Below, piece by piece: positions 36,441-45,005 of a DNA stretch of 64,000 bases. The first letter of the stretch is position 1. Each line of letters begins with the position of its first letter. Below the pieces are notes generated by a model, which was not told the DNA's origin, did not search any database, and saw nothing but the letters and a program-made list of their open reading frames with translations. This DNA comes from Methylobacterium cerastii (GTDB taxonomy: Bacteria > Pseudomonadota > Alphaproteobacteria > Rhizobiales > Beijerinckiaceae): assembly GCF_022179125.1 (NCBI RefSeq), contig NZ_BPQG01000025.1, positions 51,912-115,911 of the forward strand. Reading direction: 5' to 3'. The position numbers were made by a program, and so were the translations under genes.

Positions 36441-37417
36441 GCCGCCACCTCGGCGCGATCGTAGAGATGGCAGGCGACGCGGTGCTCGCCGACCGGGATC
36501 GGGTCGGGCCGCTCCACGCGGCAGCGGACGAAGACCTTCGGGCAGCGCGGGTTGAAGGCGCAGCCGGGGGGAATCGCCGTCAGGCGCGGCATCGCGCCCG
36601 GGATCTGGGCGAGGCGCCCGGTGTCCTGGGTCAGCGTCGGGATCGCGCCCATCAGGCCCTTGGCATAGGGGTGGAGCGGGTCGCCGACGACGGCGCGGAC
36701 CGGGCCGATCTCGGCGACGCGACCCGAATACATCACCGCGACGCGGTCGGCAGCCTCCGCGATCACGCCCATGTCGTGGGTCACCAGCATCACCGCGGTG
36801 CCGTGGTCGCGGCCGAGGCGCTTGAGCAGGGTGATGATCTGCGCCTGCACCGAGACGTCGAGCGCCGTCGTGGGCTCGTCGGCGATGATCAGTTCGGGCT
36901 CGGCCGCGAGCGCGAGCGCGATCACCACGCGCTGGCGCATGCCGCCGGAGAACTCGTGCGGGTAGCCGTCGATCCGCCGCTCGGGCGCCGGGATGCCGAC
37001 CTCGGCGAGGAGGTCGATCGCCCGCGTCCGCGCGGCCTTGGCCGAGAGGTCGGTATGGGTCTGCACGGTCTCGATGATCTGGCGGCCGATGCGGTAGAGC
37101 GGGTTGAGGCTCGTCAGCGGGTCCTGGAAGATCATGCCGATGCGCCGGCCGCGGATGCGCCGCATCTTTTCCGGCGGCAGGTTGTCGATGCGCTCGCCCC
37201 CGAGCCGGATCTCGCCGCCGGCGATCCGGCCGGGCGGGTCGATCAACCCGATCACCGCAGCGCCGGTGACGGATTTCCCGGCGCCGGACTCGCCGACGAC
37301 GCCCAAGATTTCGCCCCGCGCGATGTCGAAGGACACGCCGTCGATCGCCTTGAGGACGCCGCGGCGCGTCGCGAACTCGACGCGCAGGTCGCGGACGGAG
37401 AGGACTGGCTCTGTCAT
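36437..37417 (-). CDS. Peptide/nickel-type ABC transporter ATP-binding protein (DppD/OppD-like)
   Basis: A 326-aa ATPase, partner of the following DppF-like protein. Walker A is GESGAGKSV, the Q loop is FQDPLTSLNP, the signature is FSGGMRQRVVIALAL and Walker B is LIIADEPTTALD, followed by the H-loop VTHDMGV. The C-terminal oligopeptide_trans domain holds PPGCAFNPRCPKVFVRC. The short N-terminus and the FSGGMRQR form are those of DppD. The ATG at 37417 overlaps the stop of the DppC-like permease gene by 4 bp; the other end likewise overlaps the next gene. A longer frame in this phase extends upstream but is not the protein. Confidence 0.95.
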   Translation of the reverse strand: MTEPVLSVRDLRVEFATRRGVLKAIDGVSFDIARGEILGVVGESGAGKSVTGAAVIGLIDPPGRIAGGEIRLGGERIDNLPPEKMRRIRGRRIGMIFQDPLTSLNPLYRIGRQIIETVQTHTDLSAKAARTRAIDLLAEVGIPAPERRIDGYPHEFSGGMRQRVVIALALAAEPELIIADEPTTALDVSVQAQIITLLKRLGRDHGTAVMLVTHDMGVIAEAADRVAVMYSGRVAEIGPVRAVVGDPLHPYAKGLMGAIPTLTQDTGRLAQIPGAMPRLTAIPPGCAFNPRCPKVFVRCRVERPDPIPVGEHRVACHLYDRAEVAA

Positions 37418-38349
37418 TGCAGCTTCGGGTTCAGCGCGTCGCGGAGCCAGTCGCCGAGCAGGTTGATCGCCAGCACCAGCCCGGCGAGCGCCAGGCCGGG
37501 GAAGGCGACGATCCACCACTCGCCGGAGAACAGGAAGCGGTTGCCGGTGCGGATCAGGGTGCCGAGCGACGGCATGGTCTCGGGGAGGCCGGTGCCGAGG
37601 AACGACAGGGTCGCCTCGGTGATGATCGCCAGCGCGAGGTTGATCGTGGCGATGACGAAGACCGGCCCGAGCACGTTCGGCAGGACGTGGCGGACCATGA
37701 TCACCGGCGAGGACAGGCCGATCAGGCGCCCGGCCTGGACGTAGTCCTTGTTCTTCTCGACCAACACCGAGGAGCGCACGGTGCGGGCGTACTGGACCCA
37801 GAACGACAGTCCGATCGAGACCACGATCAGCCCGATCGTCGCGTTGGTGTCGAGCCCGCCGCCGGCCGCGGCCTTGGCGACGCCGTCGACGACGAGGGCG
37901 ATCAGGATTGCCGGGAAGGTGAGCTGCACGTCGGCGACGCGCATGATGAGCGTGTCGACGAATCCGCCGAAATAGCCCGCGATCAGCCCGAGCGCGGCGC
38001 CGAGGGTGCCCGAGACGAGGACGCCGAGCAGGCCGACGACGAGCGAGAGGCGCAAGCCGTAGAACACCGCCGAGAGGACGTCGCGCCCCTGGTCGTCGGT
38101 GCCCACGAGGAACGGGGATTGGCCGTCGGGACTCCAGATCGGCGGAAGGTTGGAGTTGATCAGGTCGAGTTGCGCTGGATCGTAGGGGTTCTGCGGCGAG
38201 ATCCACGGGGCGGCGATGGCGAGCGCGAAGAACAGCACCGTGACGGCGAGCGCCGCCATCGCGAGCTTCGAGCGGCGGAAGCTCGCGAACACGTCGGAAT
38301 CGAGGAACTTGGCCCAGCGCGAAGGCGGCGTCGCGGAAGCGAGGCTCAT
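37414..38349 (-). CDS. Peptide/nickel-type ABC transporter permease (DppC-like)
   Basis: A 311-aa inner-membrane permease with about six transmembrane helices and an N-terminal OppC_N region (residues 15-65). The BPD_transp_1 motif that contacts the ATPase is visible as RLIGLSSPVIMVRHVLPNVLGP (residues about 215-236). LVGTDDQGRDVLSAVFYG near residue 80 is a hallmark of DppC/OppC proteins. It lies third in the operon, with 4-bp overlaps to the neighbouring genes on both sides. Together with the DppB-like protein it forms the membrane channel of the importer. Confidence 0.95.
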   Translation of the reverse strand: MSLASATPPSRWAKFLDSDVFASFRRSKLAMAALAVTVLFFALAIAAPWISPQNPYDPAQLDLINSNLPPIWSPDGQSPFLVGTDDQGRDVLSAVFYGLRLSLVVGLLGVLVSGTLGAALGLIAGYFGGFVDTLIMRVADVQLTFPAILIALVVDGVAKAAAGGGLDTNATIGLIVVSIGLSFWVQYARTVRSSVLVEKNKDYVQAGRLIGLSSPVIMVRHVLPNVLGPVFVIATINLALAIITEATLSFLGTGLPETMPSLGTLIRTGNRFLFSGEWWIVAFPGLALAGLVLAINLLGDWLRDALNPKLQ

Positions 38350-39323
38350 GCGGTGCGCCCCGCAAGTCGCAGGCGCGGGTCGACGATGGTGTAGAGCACG
38401 TCGACGGCGAGGTTGATCGCCACGAAGATCGCCGCAACGAGCAGCAGGTAGGCGGCCATGATCGGGATGTCGACGTTCTGCACCGCCTGCACGAACAGCA
38501 GCCCCATGCCCGGCCACTGGAACACCGTCTCGGTGATGATCGAGAAGGCGATCACCGAACCGAGCTGCAGCCCGGCGATGGTGATGACCGGGACCAGCGT
38601 GTTCTTCAGCGCGTGCCCGAAATGGATCGCGCGGGTGGTGAGGCCGCGGGCGCGGGCGAAGCGGATGTAGTCGGCGCGCAGCACCTCCAGCATCTCGGCG
38701 CGGACGAGGCGCATGATCAGGGTCATCTGGAACAGCCCCAGGGTGATCGCGGGCAGGATCAGGGCGCGAAGCCCCGAGACCGTCAGGAAGCCGGTGGTCC
38801 ACCAGCCGAGCCGCACCGTGTCGCCGCGACCGAAGGAAGGGAGCCAGCCGAGCGTCACCGAGAACAGGAAGATCAGCAGGATGCCGATCAGGAAGGTCGG
38901 CAGGCTGACGCCCGCGAGCGAGACCGCGAGGAACAGCTTGGCCAGCACCGTCTCGCGGTGGAGCGCGCAGTAGACGCCCATGAGGATGCCGACGACGAGC
39001 GCGAAGACCGTCGCGCACAAAGCCAGCTCGAGGGTCGCGGGCATCCGCTCCGCCAGCAGGTGCGAGACCGGCTGGCGGAACTGGTACGAGATCCCGAAAT
39101 CGCCCCGCAGCACGTTGGCGGCGTAGCGGGCCGCCTGCACCGCCGTGGAATCGTCGAGGCCGAGGCTCTTGCGAATCTCGGTGCGCTCGGAGACCGGCGT
39201 GTCGACGCCGACGATCTGGTTCACGGGGTCGCCCGCGAACCGGAACATCGAGAAGGCGATCAGCCCGACGACGGCGAGCACCACGACCGATTGCAGAAGG
39301 CGGCGGAGGATGAAGGCTAGCAT
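38346..39323 (-). CDS. Peptide/nickel-type ABC transporter permease (DppB-like)
   Basis: A 325-aa inner-membrane permease with about six helices. The first helix opens MLAFILRRLLQSVVVLAVV, the standard DppB start, and the later RADYIRFARARGLTTRAIHF is the ATPase-contacting EAA-type loop, followed by the family's NTLVPVITIAGLQLGSVIAFS. It is the second gene of the operon, 24 bp after the binding-protein gene, and overlaps the DppC-like gene by 4 bp. The sequence does not tell the substrate; related systems import di-/oligopeptides, glutathione, opines or nickel. Confidence 0.95.
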   Translation of the reverse strand: MLAFILRRLLQSVVVLAVVGLIAFSMFRFAGDPVNQIVGVDTPVSERTEIRKSLGLDDSTAVQAARYAANVLRGDFGISYQFRQPVSHLLAERMPATLELALCATVFALVVGILMGVYCALHRETVLAKLFLAVSLAGVSLPTFLIGILLIFLFSVTLGWLPSFGRGDTVRLGWWTTGFLTVSGLRALILPAITLGLFQMTLIMRLVRAEMLEVLRADYIRFARARGLTTRAIHFGHALKNTLVPVITIAGLQLGSVIAFSIITETVFQWPGMGLLFVQAVQNVDIPIMAAYLLLVAAIFVAINLAVDVLYTIVDPRLRLAGRTA

Positions 39324-39347
39324 GGGTTCAACCCTCCACGCCCCGCC

Positions 39348-40946
39348 TCACGGCTGCTTCGATACCCAGTAGAGCAGCAGCAGGTTGTCGGGCCGCTGGG
39401 TCAGCGTCACCTTCTTCGAGACGCCCCAGGCCAAGGCCTGCTGGTGCAGCGGGATCACGGCCCAATCCTTCTGCAGGATCTCGAAGCCGTCCATGATCTC
39501 CTGGTCGCGCTTGGCCGGGTCGGTCTCGCCCTCGACCTGGTCGGCGATGGCGTCGAGCTTGGTGTTGCAGTAGCCGCCGAGGTTCCAGCCGCCGCGGCTC
39601 GACTTCGGATCGGTACGGCAGCCGACCATCTCGTAGAGGATGTTGTGGCTGTCCTGCGAGGAGGGCGTCCAGCCCAGCAGGTAGAACGAGGTGTCGTAGT
39701 TCGGCGCCAAAACCTTGGCGAAGTACTTGGCCTTCGGCTGGGCGTTGAGGTTCACCTTGACGCCGACGCGGGCGAGCATCGAGACCACCGCCTGGCAGAT
39801 CGCCTCGTCGTTGACGTAGCGGTCGTTCGGGCAATCCATCGGCACGGTGAAGCCGTCCGGGTAGCCCGCCTCGGCGAGCAGCGCCTTGGCCTTCTTGGCG
39901 TCGGTCGCCGGGCGCTTGAACTCGGCCGAGCGGGCGTAGAGCGAGGGCGCGATCATCAGCGCGCTCGGCGTCGCCTGCCCGCGCATGACGCGCTTGGCGA
40001 TCGTGTCCTCGTCGATGGCGAGGTACATCGCCTCGCGCACGCGCACGTCCTTGAACGGGTTCTTGCCCTTGACGCTCGAATCCTTAAGCTCGTCTCGGAC
40101 CTGATCCATCCCGAGGAAGATCGTGCGCAGCTCTGGCCCGGTCATCACCGTGGCGGTGCCGCTGGCGTTGACGCGCTGCTGGTCCTGCAGCGGCACCGGG
40201 TCGATCCAGTCGACCTCGCCGCCGATCAGTGCCGCGACGCGGGTCGCGTCGTTCGAGATGGTCGTGAACACCGCCTCGTCGAGGTTCGACTCGACCTTGC
40301 CCCAGTAGCCGGGGAACTTCTTGAACACCGTGCGGACGCCGGGCTGATGCTCGGTGATCACGAACGGGCCGGTGCCGTTCTCGTGCAGGGTCGCATAGCT
40401 CGGGGCCGACGCGCTGACGGGGGAGGGCGCGACGGCGCCGTTCTTCTCCGCCCAAGCCTTCGACATGATGTACCAGGTCGAGAACTGGTACAGCGCGATC
40501 GGGTTCGGCTTCGACAGCACCATGTCGACGGTGTGGTCGTCGACCTTCACGAACTTGGCGTCCGAGGGGATGTTGGTGGTGAAGCTCGATCCCGAAGCGC
40601 GCACCCGGTCGGCGGAGAACAGCACGTCGTCGGCGGTGAAGGGCGAGCCGTCGTGAAATTTCACGTTCTTGCGCAGGTGGAAGCGCCAGCGCGTCGGCTC
40701 CGGCGTCTCCCAGGATTCGGCCAGGCCGGGGGCGAGGTTCAGGTCTTTGTCGCGGGTGATCAGCGCGTCGTAGACCGCGGCGTGCATGCCGATCGTGAAG
40801 CTTTCCTTCAGCGAATACGGGTCCAAGGACTTGATGTCGCCTTGGAAGGCGAAGCGGAAGACGTTCGCGGCCTGAGCCGGCGCCATCCCGAGCGCGATGG
40901 CGAGGCTGGTGGCCGCCGCCAACGTCCGGATCCGTGAAATCGACAA
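39348..40946 (-). CDS. ABC transporter periplasmic substrate-binding protein (SBP_bac_5)
   Basis: A 532-aa periplasmic solute-binding protein of cluster C (SBP_bac_5: peptides, nickel, opines). A signal peptide (LAAATSLAIALGMAPAQAA) is followed by NVFRFAFQGDIKSLDPY, the family opening, then GLAESWETPEPTRWRFHLR and KFHDGSPFTADDV, both standard. It is the first gene of the six-gene operon and fixes the specificity of the importer. No clean ATG precedes the signal peptide; I place the start at the TTG at 40946, six bases after GAGGGAG. A longer form from the ATG at 41021 would put 25 unrelated residues before the signal. Confidence 0.9.
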   Translation of the reverse strand: MSISRIRTLAAATSLAIALGMAPAQAANVFRFAFQGDIKSLDPYSLKESFTIGMHAAVYDALITRDKDLNLAPGLAESWETPEPTRWRFHLRKNVKFHDGSPFTADDVLFSADRVRASGSSFTTNIPSDAKFVKVDDHTVDMVLSKPNPIALYQFSTWYIMSKAWAEKNGAVAPSPVSASAPSYATLHENGTGPFVITEHQPGVRTVFKKFPGYWGKVESNLDEAVFTTISNDATRVAALIGGEVDWIDPVPLQDQQRVNASGTATVMTGPELRTIFLGMDQVRDELKDSSVKGKNPFKDVRVREAMYLAIDEDTIAKRVMRGQATPSALMIAPSLYARSAEFKRPATDAKKAKALLAEAGYPDGFTVPMDCPNDRYVNDEAICQAVVSMLARVGVKVNLNAQPKAKYFAKVLAPNYDTSFYLLGWTPSSQDSHNILYEMVGCRTDPKSSRGGWNLGGYCNTKLDAIADQVEGETDPAKRDQEIMDGFEILQKDWAVIPLHQQALAWGVSKKVTLTQRPDNLLLLYWVSKQP

Positions 40947-41246
40947 ACGCAACTCCCTCAAGCGATGGGCATCGGCAGGATCGACCCACTCTGGATGCCT
41001 AGGAAAATAGAGCCGGGTCAACCGTCCGTCGTATCATTCCGGGTGATCCGTCATCCGCGCGCCGTCGTCGACGGCGTATGCAGGGATCGCAACCCCCTAT
41101 GCGGGACTCGTGCCACCGGGTGCGCCGATTCCGTGACGGCGCGAGCGCACGATCCGTGCATGACCTCGGAACCGGTCTCGACTCCTCGCGCGACGTCGGT
41201 CAGGGCTGTATTCCGAGCGCCGTCTTCGGCGACGGTGGAGGTTGTC

Positions 41247-41753
41247 TTGAAGAACATCGTTTTGATGACGGCGGTCGTCGCCGGTCTGTTGGTCGGCACA
41301 ACATCGGGTGCGCTCGCCAAGCCGTTCGAGCTACCTGATGCCAAGCCGATCGTGACCATCGACCTGCCGAATGCGTGGTCACCTGAGGAGATCGACAAGG
41401 GCGCCCAGGCGACGTCGCCGGATGCTTCTATCTACGTCGCCTTCGAGGTCCAGAACCTGAAGAACCTCGAGAACGCCATCGTCGAGGGAGTGAAGTTCTT
41501 CGCCGAGAGCGGCGTGAAGATCGATCCGAAGTCGCAGAAGAAGACCGAGGCCAAGGTCAACGGCTTCGACGTGGTCGACCTCGGCTGGGACGGCGTCGAC
41601 AAGGACGGCCCGACCAAGGTGAGCCTGTCGATCATCATCCTGTCCGAGACCAAGGTCGGCATGCTGTCGTATTGGGGATCGCCCGCCGGCGAGAAGAAGT
41701 ACGCCTCGCAGCTCAAGGCGATCGCTGAGAGCATCCAGCCGCTCGGCCGGTAG
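41247..41753 (+). CDS. Small secreted protein of unknown function
   Basis: A 168-aa exported protein. The likely start is TTG at 41247, six bases after GGTGGAGG; an upstream in-frame ATG would give an unconvincing lead. Signal peptide: LMTAVVAGLLVGTTSGALA. The mature part opens KPFELPDAKPIVTIDLPNAW and reads as a compact alpha/beta domain to AIAESIQPLGR, a pattern also seen in periplasmic proteins annotated only as hypothetical. No catalytic motif is recognisable. The 300-bp spacer separating it from the binding-protein gene holds the promoters of both. Confidence 0.65.
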   Translation: MKNIVLMTAVVAGLLVGTTSGALAKPFELPDAKPIVTIDLPNAWSPEEIDKGAQATSPDASIYVAFEVQNLKNLENAIVEGVKFFAESGVKIDPKSQKKTEAKVNGFDVVDLGWDGVDKDGPTKVSLSIIILSETKVGMLSYWGSPAGEKKYASQLKAIAESIQPLGR

Positions 41754-41795
41754 GCCGACAGCGCCCGACGGGACAAGCCTTCGCGGCTGGTCCGG

Positions 41796-42209
41796 TCAGG
41801 CGCCGCCGCAGAGGTGCTGTGAATCGGCGAGCGTCCAGGATTCCTGCGTGCGCAGGTTGGTCGTCGTGTAGACCTTTCCTCGGTCGTCGCCCTCGGGGCA
41901 TCCCTTCGGAACCGAGACCAGGCAGGTTCTGACCGGGTCGCCGACGCGGGCGTTCGCGACCTCGGGGACGAATTGATAGGACACGCCGTAGACGCCGTTC
42001 TTGAGCACCACGCCGGTGCCGTCGTCGGCGTCCTTGCTCTTCGGCCGCACGAGCGTGTCGCCGAAGCGCGTCCCGATCGCGGTGATGACCGTCGTGGCGC
42101 ACGCGCCGACCCGCTTCGGCATGGTATCGGCGACCGGAGTCGTCTCGGCGATGCCGGGTCCGGCGAGCAGTGCCGCGGTTGCGAGGCCGATGGCGAGGGG
42201 CGTGCGCAT
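41796..42209 (-). CDS. Small secreted protein of unknown function
   Basis: A 137-aa exported protein with signal peptide MRTPLAIGLATAALLAGPGIAE and a mature domain of about 115 residues. Three cysteines (GACATT, VRTCLV and QHLCGG) and a fourth in KGCPEGD could form two disulfides. Pieces such as GVSYQFVPEVANARVGD and CLVSVPKGCPEGDDRGKVYT suggest a small beta-rich periplasmic fold. I start at the ATG at 42209; the upstream extension is basic and unrelated. It converges with the previous secreted gene. No family recognised. Confidence 0.65.
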   Translation of the reverse strand: MRTPLAIGLATAALLAGPGIAETTPVADTMPKRVGACATTVITAIGTRFGDTLVRPKSKDADDGTGVVLKNGVYGVSYQFVPEVANARVGDPVRTCLVSVPKGCPEGDDRGKVYTTTNLRTQESWTLADSQHLCGGA

Positions 42210-42264
42210 TCCGGCAGCGTACCGGCCGCGCTCCCGTTGTCCAACGGTCTCGAAATTCTCGGCG

Positions 42265-43002
42265 TCAGTGCGCGGGCGCGACGACCAGGGGCTCGGTCTC
42301 GTCCTCGTCGGCCTCGATTTCGGCATCCGCCTCGGTCTCGTGCCCGGTGAGGCCGCCGGCCTCGGCGAGGCCCTTGGCGGCCTTGCGCAACAGCTTGCGC
42401 AGGCGGCGGCGCTCCTTGCCGTCGAAGCCGGAGAGCAATTCCGCCTCGACGGCGTCCCAGATGCCCTCGATCGCCTCGGCCTTGGCCAGCCCTGCCTCGG
42501 TGAGGCGCACGCGAACGATGCGCCCGTCTCCGGCTTCCGCCCGGCGCTCCACGAAGCCGAGGGCGGCCAGCCGCGAGATCGTCTTCGATGCGGTCGGCGG
42601 ACGCACGCGCAACGTGGCCGCGAGGTCGCCCATCGTCATGGTGCCCGACGCCGCCAGCACCTGCACCACCTGCTCCTGGCCGGCGAAGAGATCGAGGGTC
42701 GCGAGCCGGTCGCCGATTCGAGCCCGATGCAGCCGCGCGGCCTGGACAAGCGCCCACCCGACGCTCTTGGCGCCCGGCGGCTTGGCTCCGACGCGCTTGG
42801 TCTCCGCAGTTTTCGCGCTCGGCGCATCGACGGCGGAAGCCTCGACGATGGGCGCCACCTCGCTGGGGCGGCCCTTCCGCTTGGCTCGCGGCGCGTCGGC
42901 GGCGTGCCGCTCGTCCTTCCGGTTCTTCGCCTTGCCGTTCACGGGCAGTCCCGGGTTGTCGATGACCGGCGCGGCTGCCGGTATCTCATCCGCCGCTGAC
43001 AT
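42265..43002 (-). CDS. MarR-family transcriptional regulator with long N-terminal tail
   Basis: A 245-aa regulator. The winged helix-turn-helix of MarR type lies at residues about 95-200 (LDLFAGQEQVVQVLAASG, then MTMGDLAATLRVRPPTASKT as the helix-turn-helix and RLAALGFVERRAEAGDGR as the wing). It is preceded by an unusual tail of about 80 residues, rich in Ala, Pro, Lys and Arg (GKAKNRKDERHAADAPRAKR), and followed by an acidic tail. MarR proteins are usually 140-160 aa. No divergent target is adjacent; the next gene on its 5' side is an orphan receiver on the same strand. Confidence 0.88.
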   Translation of the reverse strand: MSAADEIPAAAPVIDNPGLPVNGKAKNRKDERHAADAPRAKRKGRPSEVAPIVEASAVDAPSAKTAETKRVGAKPPGAKSVGWALVQAARLHRARIGDRLATLDLFAGQEQVVQVLAASGTMTMGDLAATLRVRPPTASKTISRLAALGFVERRAEAGDGRIVRVRLTEAGLAKAEAIEGIWDAVEAELLSGFDGKERRRLRKLLRKAAKGLAEAGGLTGHETEADAEIEADEDETEPLVVAPAH

Positions 43003-43041
43003 CCCATACCCCGCACAACACGACCGAACACGCCGAAAGTC

Positions 43042-43060
43042 CGGCCCCGCGCGGGGGCCG
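43042..43060 (-). terminator. Possible hairpin between the receiver and MarR genes
   Basis: CGGCCCC and GGGGCCG arms of 7 bp with a 5-nt loop lie 70 bp after the receiver stop on the minus strand. Only a short CTTTC follows, so it may act as a weak terminator or as a leader structure of the MarR gene. Confidence 0.35.
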
Positions 43061-43130
43061 ACATCGTTCTCGGTCGGCTGTGCCTCGGGCGTGTGAAGCT
43101 GGGATGACGGTGGCGGCGGCGATCCCCCGC

Positions 43131-43529
43131 TCAGCAGGGCATCAGGCGGCGGAGCTGGTCGAGGATGTCCTCGCCGCTGCACGGGCGGGCGATGAAGTGC
43201 GCGCCCTCCGGCATCCGCGCCGGGTCCGGCGCGGCGCGGCCCGAGACGATGAGGATCGGCAGCTTGGGCCGTGCCTCGGCGACCGAGCTGGCGAGGTCGA
43301 AGCCGTTGGCCTTGCCGGACAGCTCCACGTCGGTGACGAGGCCGCAGATGTCCGGCCGCGCTTGCAGGATGCTCATCGCCCGCTCGGCCGAGGCGCATTG
43401 CACCGTCTCGTAGCCGCCCCCCTCGAGCACGTCGCCGAGGTCCATGATGGTCAGCGCCTCGTCCTCGACGAGCAGGATCACGGGCCGGTCTTCCTGGGGA
43501 CTCGTCTGCTCGCTCGTCACGATGTGCAT
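43131..43529 (-). CDS. Single-domain response regulator
   Basis: A 132-aa receiver domain with no output domain. The acidic pocket (VEDE), phospho-acceptor D67 in LVTDVELSG and the Ser switch in ILIVSGRAA are in place, but the usually invariant Lys near the end is Arg115 (FIARPCS). The start is uncertain: ATG at 43529, or GTG at 43520, which has GGAG nine bases before it; a TTG at 43598 would add more. Such receivers serve as phosphate shuttles or sinks for hybrid kinases. No kinase gene is adjacent, so its partner is elsewhere. Confidence 0.82.
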   Translation of the reverse strand: MHIVTSEQTSPQEDRPVILLVEDEALTIMDLGDVLEGGGYETVQCASAERAMSILQARPDICGLVTDVELSGKANGFDLASSVAEARPKLPILIVSGRAAPDPARMPEGAHFIARPCSGEDILDQLRRLMPC

Positions 43530-43650
43530 CTCCAGCGTTTCGGTCCGGAGGCGCGGCCGGGACGCGCCCCCCGCCGCACCGTCGTTCTCGATGTCCAACG
43601 GCAGAAGGGCGTTCCGGTTGCAGTGCGAATCGGGGGTTGCCGACAGGTCG

Positions 43651-44919
43651 TCAGCCGGCCGTCGTCCCGACCGATCCGGCGACCGCGACCACGGCCTCGA
43701 TCAGCTGGTCGAGGTCGCCGCGTTCGATGGTCAGGGCCGGCGTCAGGTAGACGATGTCGCCGAACGGGCGGACCCAGACGCCGCGCTCCACGAAGCGCGC
43801 CTTGAGGGCGCCGAGGTCCGGCGGCCGGGTGAACTGGACGGCGCCGATCGCGCCGAGCGTGCGCACCTCGGCGATGCCCGGCCGCCCGCGCAACGCTTCG
43901 AGGCCGTCGGCGAGGCGGGCGCCGATCGCTTGGGCCTGCTCCAGCCGCGGCTCGCTGGCGAACAGGTCGAGGCTGGCGTTGGCGGCCGCGCAGGCCAGCG
44001 GGTTGGCCATGAAGGTCGGTCCGTGCATCAGCGCGGCGCTCGCGTCGTCCGACCAGAACCCGGAGAACACCGCGTGCGTCGCGACCGTGGCGGCGAGCGC
44101 CATCGTCCCACCGGTCAGCGCCTTCGACAGGCACAGGATGTCGGGCACGATGCCGGCCTGCTCGCAGGCGAACAGCGTGCCGGTGCGGCCGAAACCGGTG
44201 AAGATCTCGTCGAGGATCAGCGGCAGGCCGTGCCGGCGCGCGAGGCGCGCGATCGTCGCCAGCACCTCGGGCGGATGCATCCGCATGCCGCCGGCACCCT
44301 GCACCAGCGGCTCGACGATCACCGCGGCGAGCTCGGTGCGGTGGCGCGCCAAGACGCCGTCGAGGGCGGCCGTCTCCGCTTCGGTCCGCGGCAGGTCACA
44401 GAAGACCTGGCTCGGCAGGAAGGCGCCGAAGCGGCGATGCATGCCCTCCTCGGGGTCGCAGACCGACATCGCGCCCATGGTGTCGCCGTGGTAGCCGCCG
44501 CGGAACGCGAGGATGCGGGTGCGCCCGGCCTCGCCGCGGTTCAGCCAGAGCTGCACCGCCATCTTCAACGCCACCTCGACCGCGACCGAACCGGAATCGG
44601 TGAAGAACACGTGGTTCAAATCGCCGGGCAGGAGGGCGGCGAGCCGGCTCGCCAGCCGCTCGGCCGGAGCGTGCGTCAGGCCGCCGAACATCACGTGCGG
44701 CATGGTGCCGAGCTGTCCAGCCACCGCGGCGGCGATGTGGGAATGATTGTAGCCGTGCACCGCCGTCCACCATGAGGCGATGCCGTCGACGAGCTCGCGC
44801 CCGTTTGCGAGCACGATGCGCGACCCGTGCGTGCGCACCGCCTCCAGCGGCGGCGCCGCTTGCTTCATCTGGGTGTAGGGCCGCCACAGGTGGGCGGCGC
44901 TCGGATCGTCCGTCGCCAT
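43651..44919 (-). CDS. bioA: Adenosylmethionine-8-amino-7-oxononanoate aminotransferase
   Basis: A 422-aa PLP enzyme of biotin synthesis; it transfers an amino group from S-adenosylmethionine to KAPA to give DAPA. Family features: HLWRPYTQMKQAAPP at the start (active-site residues of BioA), GIASWWTAVHGYNH, LILDEIFTGFGRTG with the PLP-stacking Asp, and LCLSKALTGG with Lys266 as the Schiff-base lysine. I start at the ATG at 44919. It is divergent from bioF with 86 bp between; bioB, bioC and bioD are not in the window. Confidence 0.95.
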   Translation of the reverse strand: MATDDPSAAHLWRPYTQMKQAAPPLEAVRTHGSRIVLANGRELVDGIASWWTAVHGYNHSHIAAAVAGQLGTMPHVMFGGLTHAPAERLASRLAALLPGDLNHVFFTDSGSVAVEVALKMAVQLWLNRGEAGRTRILAFRGGYHGDTMGAMSVCDPEEGMHRRFGAFLPSQVFCDLPRTEAETAALDGVLARHRTELAAVIVEPLVQGAGGMRMHPPEVLATIARLARRHGLPLILDEIFTGFGRTGTLFACEQAGIVPDILCLSKALTGGTMALAATVATHAVFSGFWSDDASAALMHGPTFMANPLACAAANASLDLFASEPRLEQAQAIGARLADGLEALRGRPGIAEVRTLGAIGAVQFTRPPDLGALKARFVERGVWVRPFGDIVYLTPALTIERGDLDQLIEAVVAVAGSVGTTAG

Positions 44920-45005
44920 GCGCCGATCGATGCTGGCCCGCGGCGCGCCGGTCAACCTCCGCGCGCGACTTGACTCACGGCGGCCCCGCGGCGCTTTGAG
45001 GCCGC

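Noticed and set aside
44920-45005. A biotin operator (BioR or BirA type) between bioA and bioF
   Set aside because: I see only a weak GTCAA-N14-TTGAC dyad; it does not match the TTATctATAA-like BioR site or the BirA site.
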